Positions 6,494-11,732 of a DNA stretch of 64,000 nucleotides are shown here, piece by piece. Numbering within the stretch: the first letter of the stretch is position 1; each line of letters starts with the position of its first letter. Position numbers and translations under genes: made by a program. The stretch lies in NCBI RefSeq assembly GCF_017874575.1, contig NZ_JAGGLU010000012.1, forward strand, positions 1 to 64,000, written 5' to 3'. The stretch comes from Lactobacillus colini (GTDB lineage: Bacteria > Bacillota > Bacilli > Lactobacillales > Lactobacillaceae). The notes under the pieces were generated by a model. It was not told where the DNA came from. It made no database searches and worked only from the letters and a program-made list of their open reading frames with translations.

Positions 6494-6660
6494 TCGCCGT
6501 ATCCTAGCCAATCAAGAATAGCCACTACAATAACTGCCAATAGCCATATAGCTATATAAATAAATACAGGTAGTAAAACTAACCACCACGACCAGGCAAT
6601 AATATTCAATATCTTCAGAATGATGAAAATAATCGCTAAAGCTATTAATAAAAGCCGCAT
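6490..6660 (-). CDS. Small integral membrane phage protein
   Basis: 56 residues, almost entirely hydrophobic: MRLLLIALAIIFIILKILNI, then AWSWWLVLLP and a second span ending ILDWLGYGE. Two transmembrane helices are likely, with a WSWW turn. GAGGG stands 8 nt before the ATG. Proteins of this type are frequent near the late switch of Lactobacillus phages. It is not close enough to known holins to call it one. Confidence 0.55.
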   Translation of the reverse strand: MRLLLIALAIIFIILKILNIIAWSWWLVLLPVFIYIAIWLLAVIVVAILDWLGYGE

Positions 6661-6768
6661 AATTTATGCCCTCATTTCTTTAAAATTTCACAAACTCAAA
6701 ATGTTGATTTACCAACCTTAAATGAACTTTACTCACCGTGGCCAAACAACATTTTTTCACAAATAAAA

Positions 6769-6793
6769 AGCTAGCTGTTAAGCTAGCTAGTAT
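6769..6793 (-). terminator. Terminator after the tRNA-like cluster
   Basis: Arms AGCTAGCT / AGCTAGCT (6769-6776 and 6781-6788, loop of 4) are followed on the minus strand by CTTTTTATTT-type sequence. This ends the transcript carrying the tRNA-like elements. A 26-codon GTG frame in 6661-6768 lacks a ribosome-binding site and is not called. Confidence 0.75.
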
Positions 6794-6806
6794 ATTTATA
6801 AATAAA

Positions 6807-6847
6807 GGAACGCGGCGGAATTGAACCGCCAAAGCCAATTGCGTTCC
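6807..6847 (-). ncRNA. tRNA-like minihelix A (acceptor stem plus T-arm only)
   Basis: 41 nt on the minus strand: acceptor GGAACGC (6847-6841), 10-nt linker, T-stem GGCGG, T-loop TTCAATT (canonical TTCRANN form), T-stem CCGCC, acceptor GCGTTCC (6813-6807). Acceptor and T-stem pairs are all Watson-Crick. There is no D-arm or anticodon arm in the ten bases between. No CCA is encoded. It could be the conserved end of a deleted tRNA or a maintained tRNA mimic. Confidence 0.6.
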
Positions 6848-6925
6848 TGCCTCCTGTCAAAAAGACGTAATTAGTTAACCCAAAACGAGTCAAAAAAAGA
6901 ACTTGCTTCAAATAATGAAAGAAAT

Positions 6926-6943
6926 GGTAGCCTTATGGCTACC
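6926..6943 (-). repeat. Hairpin following minihelix B
   Basis: GGTAGCC-ATAA-GGCTACC, a perfect 7-bp stem two bases after the 3' end of element B on the minus strand, followed by T-rich but not T-run sequence. Possibly a weak terminator or a processing hairpin. Confidence 0.55.
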
Positions 6944-6945
6944 TA

Positions 6946-6990
6946 AAGCGGCTCTCAGACTTGCACCGAGAATGTGGCTTCTTGCCGCTT
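6946..6990 (-). ncRNA. tRNA-like minihelix B
   Basis: 45 nt: acceptor AAGCGGC (6990-6984), 12-nt linker, stem TCTCGG, loop TGCAAGT (T-loop-like, one change from TTCAAGT), stem CTGAGA, acceptor GCCGCTT (6952-6946). The acceptor is a perfect 7 bp that differs from element A, and the T-stem has one G.T. D and anticodon arms are absent, as in element A. Confidence 0.55.
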
Positions 6991-7050
6991 AATATGATGG
7001 ATAGATTTATCAAGTAAAAAATATTTATAGAAGTTTTTAAATGAAAATTG

Positions 7051-7070
7051 TTCGCCCGCATTGCAGGCAA
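7051..7070 (-). terminator. Hairpin/terminator after element C
   Basis: Minus strand TTcGCCTGC-AAT-GCGGGCgAA, a 6-bp stem with one T.G plus flanking pairs, then CAATTTTC. It starts directly after the discriminator base of element C. Confidence 0.55.
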
Positions 7071-7071
7071 T

Positions 7072-7147
7072 GCACGCACCGGGTTATGCTCCCAGCCTAT
7101 CACAGCTTCAACGGCGGTGATGTGCTAACTAATTACACTATACGTGC
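7072..7147 (-). tRNA. Full-length tRNA-like element C with abnormal anticodon loop
   Basis: 76 nt. Acceptor GCACGTA/TGCGTGC (one T.G); D-arm GTGT-AATTAGTTA-GCAC; T-arm CTGGG-AGCATAA-CCCGG. The anticodon arm is TCACCGC-CGTTGAA-GCTGTGA: a 7-bp stem with one mismatch instead of 5 bp, and a loop with G where U33 should be. Read at the normal place the anticodon would be UUG (Gln). The T-loop has lost TT54-55. This may be a decaying tRNA or one no longer used for decoding. Confidence 0.5.
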
Positions 7148-7278
7148 AAAACTGGGAAGCCGCTTCTGCACAGCAACGCTTTTACAGTTAGGGAGCCGAC
7201 TTGCGTTAGGCTTTCGTTCGTTGACCATCTCTCTGAGAATGGGCGCGTCCGCAGCAACCACTAACTAACCAGACAATC

Positions 7279-7366
7279 GGTGCCGAAGAGATTCGAACTC
7301 TTTATGTTGGTCGAATTAACAAGGTAAACAAGAGCTTTGCCCCTTCAACCACTTGGGTACGACACC
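7279..7366 (-). tRNA. Class II (serine-type) tRNA-like element E with broken anticodon stem
   Basis: 88 nt. Acceptor GGTGTCG/CGGCACC (one T.G); D-arm TACCCAAGTGGTTGAAGGG as in bacterial tRNA-Ser; long variable arm TGTT...AACA; perfect T-arm AAGAG-TTCGAAT-CTCTT; discriminator G as in tRNA-Ser. Residues 27-43 (CAAAGCTCTTGTTTACC) do not pair as a 5-bp stem with a 7-base loop. The best stem shifts the frame, has a C.A mismatch and puts no U at position 33. No serine anticodon sits where it should. Confidence 0.55.
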
Positions 7367-7388
7367 ATAAAAGCCAGCAATATATATA

Positions 7389-7488
7389 ATGACCCATTAA
7401 TTTAACCTACCGCTGGCTCGCTCTCCTGAAATATACAGCCGAGGTAGTTGAATGTTTCCGCATTCTAGACCGTCCATTTCAGGGTCAT
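7389..7488 (-). repeat. Nested inverted repeats (region F)
   Basis: CCTGAAAT/ATTTCAGG (7483-7476 and 7432-7425) and an overlapping ATGACCC/GGGTCAT (7488-7482 and 7395-7389) are mutually exclusive stems. GAATG-CGGAAA-CATTC lies inside the first. Length and position resemble the neighbouring tRNA-like units, but no T-arm is visible, so I only call it structured RNA. Confidence 0.4.
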
Positions 7489-7505
7489 CGCTTTTACTTT
7501 TTAAC

Positions 7506-7530
7506 GCCTAGCACAACTCACATACTAGGC
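7506..7530 (-). repeat. Hairpin following element G
   Basis: GCCTAG...CTAGGC (6 bp plus flanking TTA/TAA) starts four bases after the 3' end of element G, the same arrangement as after elements B, C and H. Confidence 0.5.
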
Positions 7531-7533
7531 TAA

Positions 7534-7597
7534 AACTTGCCGAGGAGTCCAACCTCGGTTGCGCGAGTACCTAATGCACAAGCAAGCGTGCCAAGTT
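7534..7597 (-). tRNA. tRNA-like element G lacking an anticodon arm
   Basis: 64 nt. Acceptor AACTTG/CAAGTT (6 bp, seventh pair G-G); D-arm GCAC-GCTTGCTT-GTGC; T-arm CCGAGG-TTGGACT-CCTCGG (loop one change from TTCGACT). The 17 bases between the D- and T-arms (ATTAGGTACTCGCGCAA) cannot form an anticodon stem and there is no variable loop. Confidence 0.5.
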
Positions 7598-7645
7598 AAG
7601 TTGTAAAAAAAGACTAAATTTATTATTTTCTTCGTGCGTGTTTTT

Positions 7646-7673
7646 TTGCCTGCTTTCTGGGTAAAGTAGGCAA
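7646..7673 (-). repeat. Hairpin following element H
   Basis: TTGCCTACTTT and AAAGCAGGCAA form an 11-bp stem with one mismatch, starting at the base after the discriminator of element H. Seven A, not T, follow, so it is not a simple terminator on this strand. Confidence 0.5.
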
Positions 7674-7674
7674 T

Positions 7675-7734
7675 TGCCACAGCTGGAATCGAACCAACCT
7701 ATGGAGCTCCTGCCTTAAAGGTTCGCTCGTGGCA
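7675..7734 (-). tRNA. tRNA-like element H with one short segment replacing two arms
   Basis: 60 nt plus discriminator A. Acceptor TGCCACG/TGTGGCA (last pair G.T); T-arm GTTGG-TTCGATT-CCAGC with canonical T-loop. The intervening 29 nt, instead of about 45, cannot hold both D and anticodon arms; the only pairing is GAGC...GCTC. It is the first element of the cluster in transcription order. Confidence 0.5.
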
Positions 7735-7930
7735 ACTCGGAGTAAAAAATGAAAATAAAAATATAAGATGTGCATTCCTTAGTGAATCTGTGAAGCTTTA
7801 TCTTTAAAACCTCACGATACCAATTTACACCCTTTTTACTTTAAAAGCTTACCAACTAATTACCACATATTTACTCAAAAGTTGCGTTTTTCTGCTTTCC
7901 TCAACCACATTCACAATGATAGGCATAATA

Positions 7931-7957
7931 AATAAATGCGACAACATTTATTTTTTT
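7931..7957. terminator. Bidirectional terminator after arpU
   Basis: AATAAATG-CGACAA-CATTTATT with a seven-T tail on the plus strand and T-rich sequence on the minus strand. It follows the arpU stop at 7979. The rest of 7741-7930 has no ORF; being between the late activator and the late genes, it is where a late promoter is expected, but I see no clear box. Confidence 0.7.
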
Positions 7958-7978
7958 GCTTTTGCCCCTTGACTTTTA

Positions 7979-8425
7979 TTAGTCTTTATAAACATGCAAG
8001 TCTATAATCTTGGAGCAATGTAATTTTCTCTGCCAGTACTCAAAAAGGTCAGCGAAGGCAATCTCTGCAGCATGTAGCCGTTTATAATATACATTTTGTT
8101 CGTATCGTGATCGGCTTATTCTTTCGCGGTAGCCTTTTTCTGTGAAGTACCTATCTACTAAAACAGTCCTATAAGGTTCTGGTATTCCTTGCACGGTTTT
8201 TACAATAGCATCAATTTCTATGCTTACATCAATTCCATTTATTACTTTATCTTCATTGTGATTACCCGTGTTAGTATGACTACCACCAGCTTGGTCAAGC
8301 GTGGGACTCGACAAATTAACTAGCTTTACACCTGCCATAAATTGCAATCTTTTTAAATCCTTTTTCAGCAATTTACGCACATTTTTGCAAGTTTCTTTTT
8401 CGTCAATTTCTCTCAGTAGTTCCAC
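7979..8425 (-). CDS. ArpU/RinA-family late transcription activator
   Basis: 148 residues. A helical N-terminal domain, a polar linker (GGSHTNTGNHNED), and a C-terminal sigma-region-4-like half: IPEPYRTVLVDRYFTEKGYR followed by RISRSRYEQNVYYKRLHAAE, the recognition helix and conserved Y-x-x-K-R-x-A segment of the ArpU family. Members switch on packaging and lysis genes. It is the last early gene before the late region, as expected. The start is GTG with GAGGGATAAGC upstream. Confidence 0.8.
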   Translation of the reverse strand: MELLREIDEKETCKNVRKLLKKDLKRLQFMAGVKLVNLSSPTLDQAGGSHTNTGNHNEDKVINGIDVSIEIDAIVKTVQGIPEPYRTVLVDRYFTEKGYRERISRSRYEQNVYYKRLHAAEIAFADLFEYWQRKLHCSKIIDLHVYKD

Positions 8426-8438
8426 GCTTATCCCTCGC

Positions 8439-8642
8439 TTACAATTTTTTATCTACTCTTGTCTTTATCTGCATGTAGTACTCATAATTCAAGTGACTCA
8501 TGACTTTTTTCATCGGATCATCATATAAGCAAATAATTTCTGTAACGAGGTTTGGGTTCCACTTGGCAAGACCAGCTAATTGGCTGTAGCCGCCCTTTTC
8601 AAGTTCTAAAATTAATTCTTTTTGCAAATCTTCCTTAATCAT
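8439..8642 (-). CDS. Uncharacterised small phage protein
   Basis: 67 residues, MIKEDLQKELILELEKGGYS, acidic and helical, overlapping the end of rusA by eight bases with a GAGGG site about 11 nt upstream. Small genes of this kind commonly lie between rusA and arpU in Lactobacillus phages. Function unknown. Confidence 0.6.
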   Translation of the reverse strand: MIKEDLQKELILELEKGGYSQLAGLAKWNPNLVTEIICLYDDPMKKVMSHLNYEYYMQIKTRVDKKL

Positions 8643-9099
8643 ACCAGCTAACCCTCACTCTAACCTCAGGATTAGCCCCGTACTCTTTTTTTAATGAACA
8701 TGCGGTGACTTGACTATCATCTTTATAAATTCCTTCTATTAGCATTAATTTGTGCTTCTTTTTGGGGTTCATTCCGTCAAGTATGGACTTAATGATATTA
8801 TCACTATCAGGCTTTTTAGTTGGTAGCTCCTGACCACTCATACAAGCTTCTTTACGCTTTTTTGGGTAACTTTTAGGTATTTCATACACAGCCACTATAT
8901 CTACGCTTACAGCACATTCTAAGGGGCGCGTATTCTCATATACCTTGCTGTACTCTTCCTTCGCGTTGTATCTTACTAAGTCCTCATACATATGACTCTT
9001 TTTAGGTGTATAAAAGTGCCCATTACGTCCTGACCTTGGTCTTTCTTTACCTTGTGGCTTCCCAGGTACTATAAATGTAAAAGATTTAAGTTCTGCCAT
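8635..9099 (-). CDS. rusA: RusA-family Holliday junction resolvase
   Basis: 154 residues. FTFIVPGKPQGKERPRSGRN is the conserved start, and KKPDSDNIIKSILDGMN and YKDDSQV carry the catalytic aspartates (D-x-DN and DDS). RusA dimers resolve four-way junctions, here during phage replication or recombination and before packaging. AAGGAAGG precedes the ATG. A plus-strand extended -10 and terminator lie just upstream (9117-9168). Confidence 0.9.
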   Translation of the reverse strand: MAELKSFTFIVPGKPQGKERPRSGRNGHFYTPKKSHMYEDLVRYNAKEEYSKVYENTRPLECAVSVDIVAVYEIPKSYPKKRKEACMSGQELPTKKPDSDNIIKSILDGMNPKKKHKLMLIEGIYKDDSQVTACSLKKEYGANPEVRVRVSWYD

Positions 9100-9116
9100 T
9101 AACTTCCTTCCTTTTA

Positions 9117-9168
9117 TGCTATACTTAGTTGTTGTTTTACCGAGCTAAGCTGTTGCTTGGCTCTTTTT
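9117..9168 (+). promoter_or_regulatory. Opposite-strand mini-unit: TGCTATACT plus terminator
   Basis: Plus-strand TG-C-TATACT (9117-9125), then 16 nt, then GAGCTAAGC-TGTT-GCTTGGCTC (9-bp stem, one T.G; 9142-9163) and TTTTTATTT. This is a good Rho-independent terminator pointing against the early operon. Part of it is made from the last codons of the gene at 9145-9642. The same architecture and nearly the same -10 recur at 14402-14481. Confidence 0.55.
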
Positions 9169-9642
9169 ATTTGCTAAAATTTGTGCTTCGCTTACTAAAT
9201 CATCAACGCTACTCTCAAATAGAGTGGCGTATTTTTCTAGAGTTCTAAAAGTAAGCCCTTGACCATTTTGATGTCTATATACTGTGGTGATTTTGCGTTG
9301 CAGATAATCCGCCACACATGTGATAGATAAATTGCGCTCGTTAATTTTTTGTCTAAGTACTTGCCCAATTTCAGTGTATAGGTTAAGCTCTTTCAGCATT
9401 TTGTCGCTAAGCTTGTTATCAGCCCTTTTAACCCTCTTTACTTTAGGAATGATACTTTTTATGTCTTTTAATTCAAAACGCTTTATAAACCAAATTCCTA
9501 CGTCCTCCAAGTCTGTAACTTTTAATGTCTTACCTGCTTGAAGGCGTCGACTAACTGCTTGCGTATCCAAGTCGCAGTAGAGCTTTAAGCCCTGACTTGT
9601 GATAAGCATTGATTTACGCTCTGTTGGATATTTTAACTTCAT
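9145..9642 (-). CDS. Early phage protein with C-terminal Cro-like HTH
   Basis: 165 residues from the ATG at 9642 (MKLKYPTERKSMLITS), chosen because GGGGG precedes it; the frame opens further upstream at 9693 without such a site. Residues about 95-160 look like an XRE/Cro helix-turn-helix (VLRQKINERNLSITCVADYL, then RKITTVYRHQNGQGLTFRTL). The N-terminal half is of unknown type. A regulatory role in the early operon is likely but unproven. Confidence 0.6.
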   Translation of the reverse strand: MKLKYPTERKSMLITSQGLKLYCDLDTQAVSRRLQAGKTLKVTDLEDVGIWFIKRFELKDIKSIIPKVKRVKRADNKLSDKMLKELNLYTEIGQVLRQKINERNLSITCVADYLQRKITTVYRHQNGQGLTFRTLEKYATLFESSVDDLVSEAQILANKKSQATA

Positions 9643-9677
9643 TTTTGCCCCCATCATTACTTGTGCTTTGCTTATTA

Positions 9678-9756
9678 TTAAAGGTCTAACCAACTCATGT
9701 AGTAGCTAAATAAAGCTACATCTTCTTTGCTCGGATTGACATAACCCCTTTGCCAT
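9678..9756 (-). pseudogene. Frameshifted micro-gene
   Basis: AGGAGGTATT-ATG opens MAKG and hits a stop after 16 codons. One base shifted, the frame reads GYVNPSKEDVALFSYYMSWL-DL and stops at 9680. Deleting one G of the GGGG run at codon 4 restores a 25-residue protein. The strong ribosome-binding site and protein-like shifted frame suggest a small early gene broken by a one-base insertion, or programmed slippage. Confidence 0.5.
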
Positions 9757-9764
9757 AATACCTC

Positions 9765-10136
9765 CTATTTTTGACTCAATTTTCTTCCGCACATAGGACA
9801 ATAATTAATCGTTTGGTCTGTCGCTATGTTTAGCTTTCGATTGTTGCGGATGTGGATTGCCTTATCGTTGCCAACATATACAAATGTAAATTCATCTCGC
9901 CCTCTAGCAACTAAGGTAGCACGATTGTTTGAACCAAAATCACAATAATCACAACCTTGTAAGTAAGGTACAGACACACCAAAAAAGTTAGCTAGTTTTT
10001 GCCAGGTTTCAAGTTTTGGCTCACGTTTGCCGTTTTCGTAACGTGAAATTGTCATAGGCGTAACTTTTAAATTGTTTGCTACATCATTAAGCGTATAACC
10101 TTTTTGCTTTCTTAATTCTTTTATTCTGTTAGCCAT
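9765..10136 (-). CDS. XRE repressor-like protein with C-terminal zinc ribbon (paralogue 1)
   Basis: 123 residues. Residues 1-60 are an XRE/Cro helix-turn-helix (RIKELRKQKGYTLNDVANNL; TPMTISRYENGKREPKLETW). A beta-rich region follows, bracketed by CDYC and CPMCGRKL, two Cys-x2-Cys knuckles fitting a four-cysteine zinc ribbon. It is related to the protein at 11097-11513 in the same operon. Function unknown; DNA binding is expected. GGAGACGG precedes the ATG. Confidence 0.7.
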   Translation of the reverse strand: MANRIKELRKQKGYTLNDVANNLKVTPMTISRYENGKREPKLETWQKLANFFGVSVPYLQGCDYCDFGSNNRATLVARGRDEFTFVYVGNDKAIHIRNNRKLNIATDQTINYCPMCGRKLSQK

Positions 10137-10149
10137 CTTTTACCGTCTC

Positions 10150-10521
10150 CTAATCTCTATCTTTATAGCCATAGATAAGTGCGGTAGTAATAAACATTTC
10201 TCTAAAATCATGCAAAATCGGGTCACTTATCCAATCTTTATATTCTTGACTCATAGGCATATAATCGGAGTTTGCACCGAATTCCCATTCTTCTTTTAAT
10301 TTTTTCTCAGGAGCATGAGTATTCAGCATCATCATGACCATTCCTTTAAAAGATAGTGCTGGATTTACCATTGCTTCTTCTGTAATCCAATCCAGTCTAT
10401 CTCTTACATAACTTGGAATAGATAATCTTAGCATCGGGGGCTCAATTTTTTTAGTTTCTTTGTTGTAATACCAATTGAAAACTGCGTCATATACGTCCTT
10501 AAATTCTTGTGTGTTGTTCAT
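10150..10521 (-). CDS. Uncharacterised early phage protein
   Basis: 123 residues, MNNTQEFKDVYDAVFNWYYN, acidic and aromatic-rich, without transmembrane segments. GGAGAAG lies upstream of the ATG. It sits between the two XRE-zinc-ribbon paralogues in the early operon. No family is recognised. Confidence 0.6.
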   Translation of the reverse strand: MNNTQEFKDVYDAVFNWYYNKETKKIEPPMLRLSIPSYVRDRLDWITEEAMVNPALSFKGMVMMMLNTHAPEKKLKEEWEFGANSDYMPMSQEYKDWISDPILHDFREMFITTALIYGYKDRD

Positions 10522-10539
10522 TTTTTGTTTTCTTCTCCG

Positions 10540-10824
10540 TTAAATCTTAAATTTCTTTGTCCATTCGCTTACTACTTCATCCACCTGATTAGTAATTTCA
10601 GGTGGGACATTATCCTCACCCAGAAACTCCGTAGGTTGTCCATAGATTCGACCATTACACCCAATGTAAAGCGTAAGTATGGTTATAATGCTTGTTTCAC
10701 CAAAGTAAAAAATCACGATTGATTTACTTGCTTCAGTCCTTTCAAAATAAGCGTCAATTTTGTGATCGACTACTCTCAGCATGCTTCTTAAATCATCAAG
10801 CATTTTTCCGGTAAAACCACTCAT
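10540..10824 (-). CDS. Uncharacterised early phage protein
   Basis: 94 residues from the ATG at 10824 (MSGFTGKMLDDLRSMLRVVD), chosen because TAGGAGG precedes it and because it overlaps the stop of the 24-codon ORF upstream (TAATG). Mixed alpha/beta composition, no motif recognised. Confidence 0.6.
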   Translation of the reverse strand: MSGFTGKMLDDLRSMLRVVDHKIDAYFERTEASKSIVIFYFGETSIITILTLYIGCNGRIYGQPTEFLGEDNVPPEITNQVDEVVSEWTKKFKI

Positions 10825-10898
10825 TACAAACCTCCTACAGCCCAAATGACCCACACTAGCAGACCAAAGAAGACCGTTAATTCAATCAATTCTTTCAA
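10824..10898 (-). CDS. TTG-initiated membrane micro-protein
   Basis: 24 residues, MKELIELTVFFGLLVWVIWA followed by VGGL: one transmembrane helix. GGAGGTGC stands about 6 nt before a TTG start. The ORF begins inside the end of the upstream gene and its stop overlaps the next start. This tight chaining supports a real gene despite its size. Confidence 0.5.
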   Translation of the reverse strand: MKELIELTVFFGLLVWVIWAVGGL

Positions 10899-11079
10899 AT
10901 TTCAGCACCTCCACAATGCTTTTTTCTGGATCTAGCACGTGAATTACAGTACCTGTCCTCATGCTTTCCACAATCCAGTAATCGCCGTTGTCGCTGGTTT
11001 TGATTAACTTGGGTAGCAAATCTACCGCACAGACTTCAGCAAGCACACAAGCGCCATTTTCTAGCCTAATATCAATCAT
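10882..11079 (-). CDS. Uncharacterised small early phage protein
   Basis: 65 residues, MIDIRLENGACVLAEVCAVD, beta-rich with alternating hydrophobic strands (WIVESMRTGTVIHVLD), perhaps a small barrel. GGGAGTAGC precedes the ATG. Part of the early operon; function unknown. Confidence 0.55.
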   Translation of the reverse strand: MIDIRLENGACVLAEVCAVDLLPKLIKTSDNGDYWIVESMRTGTVIHVLDPEKSIVEVLKFERID

Positions 11080-11096
11080 TTTTTGCTACTCCCTTT

Positions 11097-11513
11097 TTAG
11101 TTCAGTTTTCTCCCACACATTGGACAGTACTCAATTTCAAATGCTACATCTATATCTGTCATATTGGTCAGATTAAATTCAACTCTTAAATCCTTATCCC
11201 TCAGCAAGATGGTTAATTCCGAGTCGTCATTGTAACGTACGGCGCCTATAGTATGCTGCATGCCGCCAAAGACATGACAGAAGTTACACGTATTTTGCTT
11301 TATTTCTGACTGCGGCAAATCTCTAAAACCTAACAAGTAAGGGACAGATACACTAAAGAATCGCGCAATCTTTTGTATATCTTTAAGCTGGAACTCGCGG
11401 ATAAAATTGCCTTCATAAGCTGAAAATTCTGCTTGGTCTATATTCAGTTCTTCTGCTAATTCTAGCTGAGATAACCCGGAATTCTCTCTTAGTTCCTTAA
11501 TTCTGTTTTTCAT
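11097..11513 (-). CDS. XRE repressor-like protein with C-terminal zinc ribbon (paralogue 2)
   Basis: 138 residues from the ATG at 11513 (GGAGGAAAACTA before it; the frame opens earlier at 11570). The N-terminal XRE domain (RIKELRENSGLSQLELAEEL) is followed by a beta region between CNFC and CPMCGRKL, as in the protein at 9765-10136. Both also share the FFGVSVPYLxG-type end of the DNA-binding domain. Probably a duplicated early regulator. Confidence 0.7.
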   Translation of the reverse strand: MKNRIKELRENSGLSQLELAEELNIDQAEFSAYEGNFIREFQLKDIQKIARFFSVSVPYLLGFRDLPQSEIKQNTCNFCHVFGGMQHTIGAVRYNDDSELTILLRDKDLRVEFNLTNMTDIDVAFEIEYCPMCGRKLN

Positions 11514-11713
11514 TAGTTTTCCTCCATAAATTCCTTTAAAGCATTGTAAATCACCATCACTGTAAAGCATCGTCTGTTGTCGCTATTTGTAAATTTAATA
11601 TCGATAACGTCCTTATCTTCAATACATTTATTAACTTCATCTTCAATGCTTTTATCAGTAGGCATGAAGAAGAAAAACATCTTAATTTTTGCTTTTTGAA
11701 AGTTACTTCTCAT
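11513..11713 (-). CDS. Cse60-like small protein
   Basis: 66 residues. KAKIKMFFFF at the start, then IEDEVNKCIEDKDVIDIKFT and a final VMVIYN strand, match the pattern of the small Cse60-type proteins (first described in Bacillus sporulation) that are widespread in Firmicute phages. Their molecular role is unknown. The stop overlaps the next ATG by one base. Confidence 0.6.
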   Translation of the reverse strand: MRSNFQKAKIKMFFFFMPTDKSIEDEVNKCIEDKDVIDIKFTNSDNRRCFTVMVIYNALKEFMEEN

Positions 11714-11732
11714 TTTTATCTACTTCTCAAAC

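Noticed and set aside
7184-7265. A seventh tRNA-like unit (AGTTAG...CTAACT arms, about 81 nt)
   Set aside because: Arms pair for only six bases and no T-arm or anticodon arm can be drawn on either strand.
7041-7268. 75-codon plus-strand ORF
   Set aside because: It lies antisense across tRNA-like element C and structured DNA and has no ribosome-binding site.
7425-7483. Region F as a tRNA-like element
   Set aside because: An 8-bp acceptor-like stem is present but no T-arm is adjacent, so it is listed only as nested inverted repeats.
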